NCBI RefSeq assembly: GCF_015244705.1
Contig: NZ_JABCQF010000001.1
Coordinates: 852,401-916,400 of the forward strand
Source: Gluconobacter potus
GTDB taxonomy: Bacteria > Pseudomonadota > Alphaproteobacteria > Acetobacterales > Acetobacteraceae
Direction of reading: 5' to 3'
Length of the DNA: 64,000 bases
This document shows positions 62,353-64,000 of this stretch, in pieces. Under the pieces are notes generated by a model, which was given only the letters and a program-made list of their open reading frames with translations, did no database searches and had not been told where the DNA came from. The number at the start of each line of letters is the position of its first letter. Position 1 is the stretch's first letter. The translations under genes and the position numbers were made by a program.

Positions 62353-62928
62353 CAGATTTCCGACCTCGACCTCCTGAAAAAAGACCTGCGCCTGAAAATG
62401 GCCCAGCTGCGGCAGGCCGCTTCTCCTGATGACGAGACGGCGTTGCGAAAATTTCTCCTGAAAGAAATTCTGGCACGACCCGCTCACAGGATCGCGGCGG
62501 TCTGGCCACTGGCCGGAGAAGTGGACCTCCGCCCCCTCTGCCACGCTCTTTCGGCGTCCGGACGGCAGGTTCTGTTGCCGGAAACCACGCCTAAAGGCTC
62601 TCCCCTGATCTTCCGGCGATGGACGCCTGCCAGCATCATGACGGCCGGCCGCTTTGGGACGTTACATCCCGAGGGCGAAATCGATATTCCGGATCTGGTT
62701 CTCGTGCCGTTTCTGGCCTTCGATGCTTCCGGCTATCGGCTCGGATATGGCGGCGGCTATTACGATCGTACTCTGGCCATGCTGGATGTGCCGGCAATCG
62801 GTTTCGGCTTTGCCGGACAGCGGGTCGAGCGTGTTCCCAGAGGTCCTTACGATATTCCGATCCCGGCGATCGTGACTGAGCGCGGGATCATCAGGACCGA
62901 TCCTTCCAAAATCACTATGAAAGACTGA
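62341..62928 (+). CDS. fau: 5-formyltetrahydrofolate cyclo-ligase
   Basis: 195 residues from TTG 62341; the next ATG (62398) would cut off LLKKDLRLKM, which matches the family start. LVPFLAFDASGYRLGYGGGYYDRTL is the signature, with GFAGQRVERVP near the end. Converts 5-formyl- to 5,10-methenyl-THF. The start lies in the 3' arm of 6S RNA. Confidence 0.9.
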   Translation: MAAPQISDLDLLKKDLRLKMAQLRQAASPDDETALRKFLLKEILARPAHRIAAVWPLAGEVDLRPLCHALSASGRQVLLPETTPKGSPLIFRRWTPASIMTAGRFGTLHPEGEIDIPDLVLVPFLAFDASGYRLGYGGGYYDRTLAMLDVPAIGFGFAGQRVERVPRGPYDIPIPAIVTERGIIRTDPSKITMKD

Positions 62929-62931
62929 CTG

Positions 62932-63747
62932 TTGAGACTGCTGTTTCTTGGCGACATTATCGGGCGTAGCGGGCGTGAAGCCATAATCCGGAACCTGGCC
63001 GACTGGCGCCAGAAACTCTCGCTGGATCTGGTGGTCGCCAACGGAGAGAACGCGTCACACGGATATGGCCTGTCTCCCGACATTGCCAAGAACCTGCACA
63101 ATGCCGGTGTCGATGTGATTACGCTGGGCAACCATGCCTGGGACCGGCGGGATATGATCGGCTACATTAATCAGGCCCCTCACATCGTCAGACCCGCCAA
63201 TTATCCTGCCGGAACGCCGGGGCAGGGGAGCTATATCGTCGAAATCAGTCGTGGGCGCCGGGCGCTGGTCATCAACGTGATGGGGCGCATCTTCATGGAT
63301 CCGCTGGATGACCCCTTCCGCGTCGTCAGCGAAATCCTCTCCCGGCACCGTCTGGGAGTGACGGTCCATGCGATCCTGATCGATGTTCATGCAGAAGCCA
63401 CCAGCGAGAAAATGGGCTTCGGTGCCTATTTCGACGGCAAAGCTTCTGTCGTGGTGGGAACGCATACCCACGTCCCGACAGCGGATCATCGTATTCTTCC
63501 TGCAGGCACGGCCTATCAGACGGATGCGGGCATGTGTGGCGATTACGACAGCGTTATCGGGATGGGAAAGCCTGCCGCATTGCACAAACTGGTCCGGAAG
63601 ATTCCCGGGGATCGGCCGCAGCCAGCAGAAGGGGAGGCTACGGTTTGTGGGCTGATGGTGGAGACGGATGACGCAACCGGGCTGGCCCGAAAGGTGGCTC
63701 CGCTGCGAATGGGGGGGCACCTGGCTCCCAACTGGCCGGACTTCTGA
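62932..63747 (+). CDS. ymdB: YmdB-type metallophosphoesterase (TIGR00282)
   Basis: 271 residues starting with TTG, 3 bp after fau. Metal-binding blocks: FLGDIIGRSGR, ANGENASHGYGL, TLGNHAWDRR, VDVHAEATSEK and VVGTHTHVPTAD. In Bacillus this family hydrolyses cyclic nucleotides and affects biofilm and motility; role here not known. Confidence 0.9.
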   Translation: MRLLFLGDIIGRSGREAIIRNLADWRQKLSLDLVVANGENASHGYGLSPDIAKNLHNAGVDVITLGNHAWDRRDMIGYINQAPHIVRPANYPAGTPGQGSYIVEISRGRRALVINVMGRIFMDPLDDPFRVVSEILSRHRLGVTVHAILIDVHAEATSEKMGFGAYFDGKASVVVGTHTHVPTADHRILPAGTAYQTDAGMCGDYDSVIGMGKPAALHKLVRKIPGDRPQPAEGEATVCGLMVETDDATGLARKVAPLRMGGHLAPNWPDF

Positions 63748-63752
63748 GAAGA

Positions 63753-63784
63753 GCAGAAAAATTGAGAAAAATCTGCCTTTTTTT
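63753..63784 (+). terminator. Weak terminator after the ymdB-like gene
   Basis: Short stem GCAGA / TCTGC with a 14-nt A-rich loop and then a run of seven T after CC. Stem stability is low. Confidence 0.4.
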
Positions 63785-63876
63785 CGAGTGCGATTCGCAA
63801 TGAATAACGGGGGTTAGTCTTTTTTGTCGCAGAAAACCGGTGTTTTCCCTGTTGATAAGTGCCTTGTGAATTCTGT

Positions 63877-63905
63877 TTGACACTCTGCTGAGGTCCCCGT
63901 ATAAG
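63877..63905 (+). promoter_or_regulatory. Strong sigma70 promoter, probably of an rRNA operon
   Basis: TTGACA, 17-bp spacer, TATAAG: consensus at -35 and five of six at -10. No coding frame follows; the leader contains a boxA-like TGGTCTTTGAAAA. Confidence 0.75.
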
Positions 63906-63961
63906 CCCGTTCACCGACGCGGCGGGGCCCACTTCGAGGGGTTCTGGAGCGGCGGGGAAGA

Positions 63962-63974
63962 TGGTCTTTGAAAA
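63962..63974 (+). promoter_or_regulatory. boxA-like antitermination element in rRNA leader
   Basis: TGGTCTTTGAAAA resembles boxA (TGCTCTTTAA). The following TTGAATATGGAATTGG is like the leader before 16S genes in alphaproteobacteria. 16S itself is outside the window. Confidence 0.55.
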
Positions 63975-64000
63975 TTGAATATGGAATTGGAAGGGATATG

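Noticed and set aside
1..64000. tRNA genes or insertion sequences
   Set aside because: No cloverleaf with conserved T-arm or transposase motif was recognised while reading both strands.

Overview
The window is a high-GC chromosomal segment from an acetic acid bacterium, most likely Gluconobacter (G. oxydans or a close relative). The inference rests on an 808-residue membrane-bound PQQ glucose dehydrogenase, a cyanide-insensitive type bd quinol oxidase (CioAB) with a small CydX-like partner, a Mak-type fructokinase, and typical alphaproteobacterial housekeeping blocks (xseB-ispA-dxs-tlyA, zapA-6S RNA-fau, rpmI-rplT-pheST-lpxB). No insertion sequence, CRISPR array, tRNA gene or intact prophage was seen. 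The right edge stops inside the promoter/leader of what looks like an rRNA operon.

Layout. 1-6709: tail of an unknown gene, an aldo/keto reductase, then six tightly overlapping genes in the order of the E. coli hyf genes B-C-E-F-G-I. They encode a reduced complex I/group 4 hydrogenase-like membrane complex without the NiFe-binding cysteines. 6875-11043: fructokinase, psd-pssA phospholipid genes, a methyltransferase and glyoxalase II. 11104-13730: cioA-cioB-DUF2474 oxidase operon with an FNR-type palindrome upstream. 13950-18255: DUF2125 protein, PlsC acyltransferase, and ftsE-ftsX-YdcF. 18379-23653: zinc-ribbon protein, small membrane protein, two overlapping sensor kinases (the first with degenerate receivers) and SufE. 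23713-27265: two small secreted proteins and glucose dehydrogenase. 27576-33028: rpmI, rplT, pheS, pheT, lpxB. 33033-38279: trpS, anchored cytochrome c, thymidine kinase, FKBP lipoprotein, argG, rlmN. 38347-42608: tlyA, dxs, ispA, xseB, TusA.

42687-44513 is a small phage-flavoured patch: coiled-coil membrane protein, lysozyme-like protein and a glycosyltransferase. 44572-50213: purine permease, AsmA-like protein, heme oxygenase-like protein and glycosyltransferase. 50224-55041: lepA and a MotA/MotB-like plus OmpA-like operon. 55102-59183: inositol monophosphatase, efp, AhpD-like protein, and epmB and epmA, the two enzymes that beta-lysylate EF-P. 59294-61534: two lipoproteins (one Gly/Trp-rich, one fasciclin) and a ThiE-like protein with a hypothetical neighbour. 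61567-63747: small coiled-coil protein, zapA, 6S RNA, fau and a YmdB-type phosphoesterase.

How the genes fit together. The periplasmic glucose dehydrogenase feeds electrons to ubiquinone, and CioAB is a quinol oxidase that can drain them, consistent with the oxidative-fermentation lifestyle. The hydrogenase-like complex is the most unusual locus: it keeps the four cysteines for the proximal [4Fe-4S] cluster in the small subunit but has lost the NiFe ligands and almost all lysines in its membrane subunits. It resembles the energy-converting hydrogenase-related (Ehr) group in pattern but is much reduced, and its electron donor and acceptor cannot be told from the sequence.
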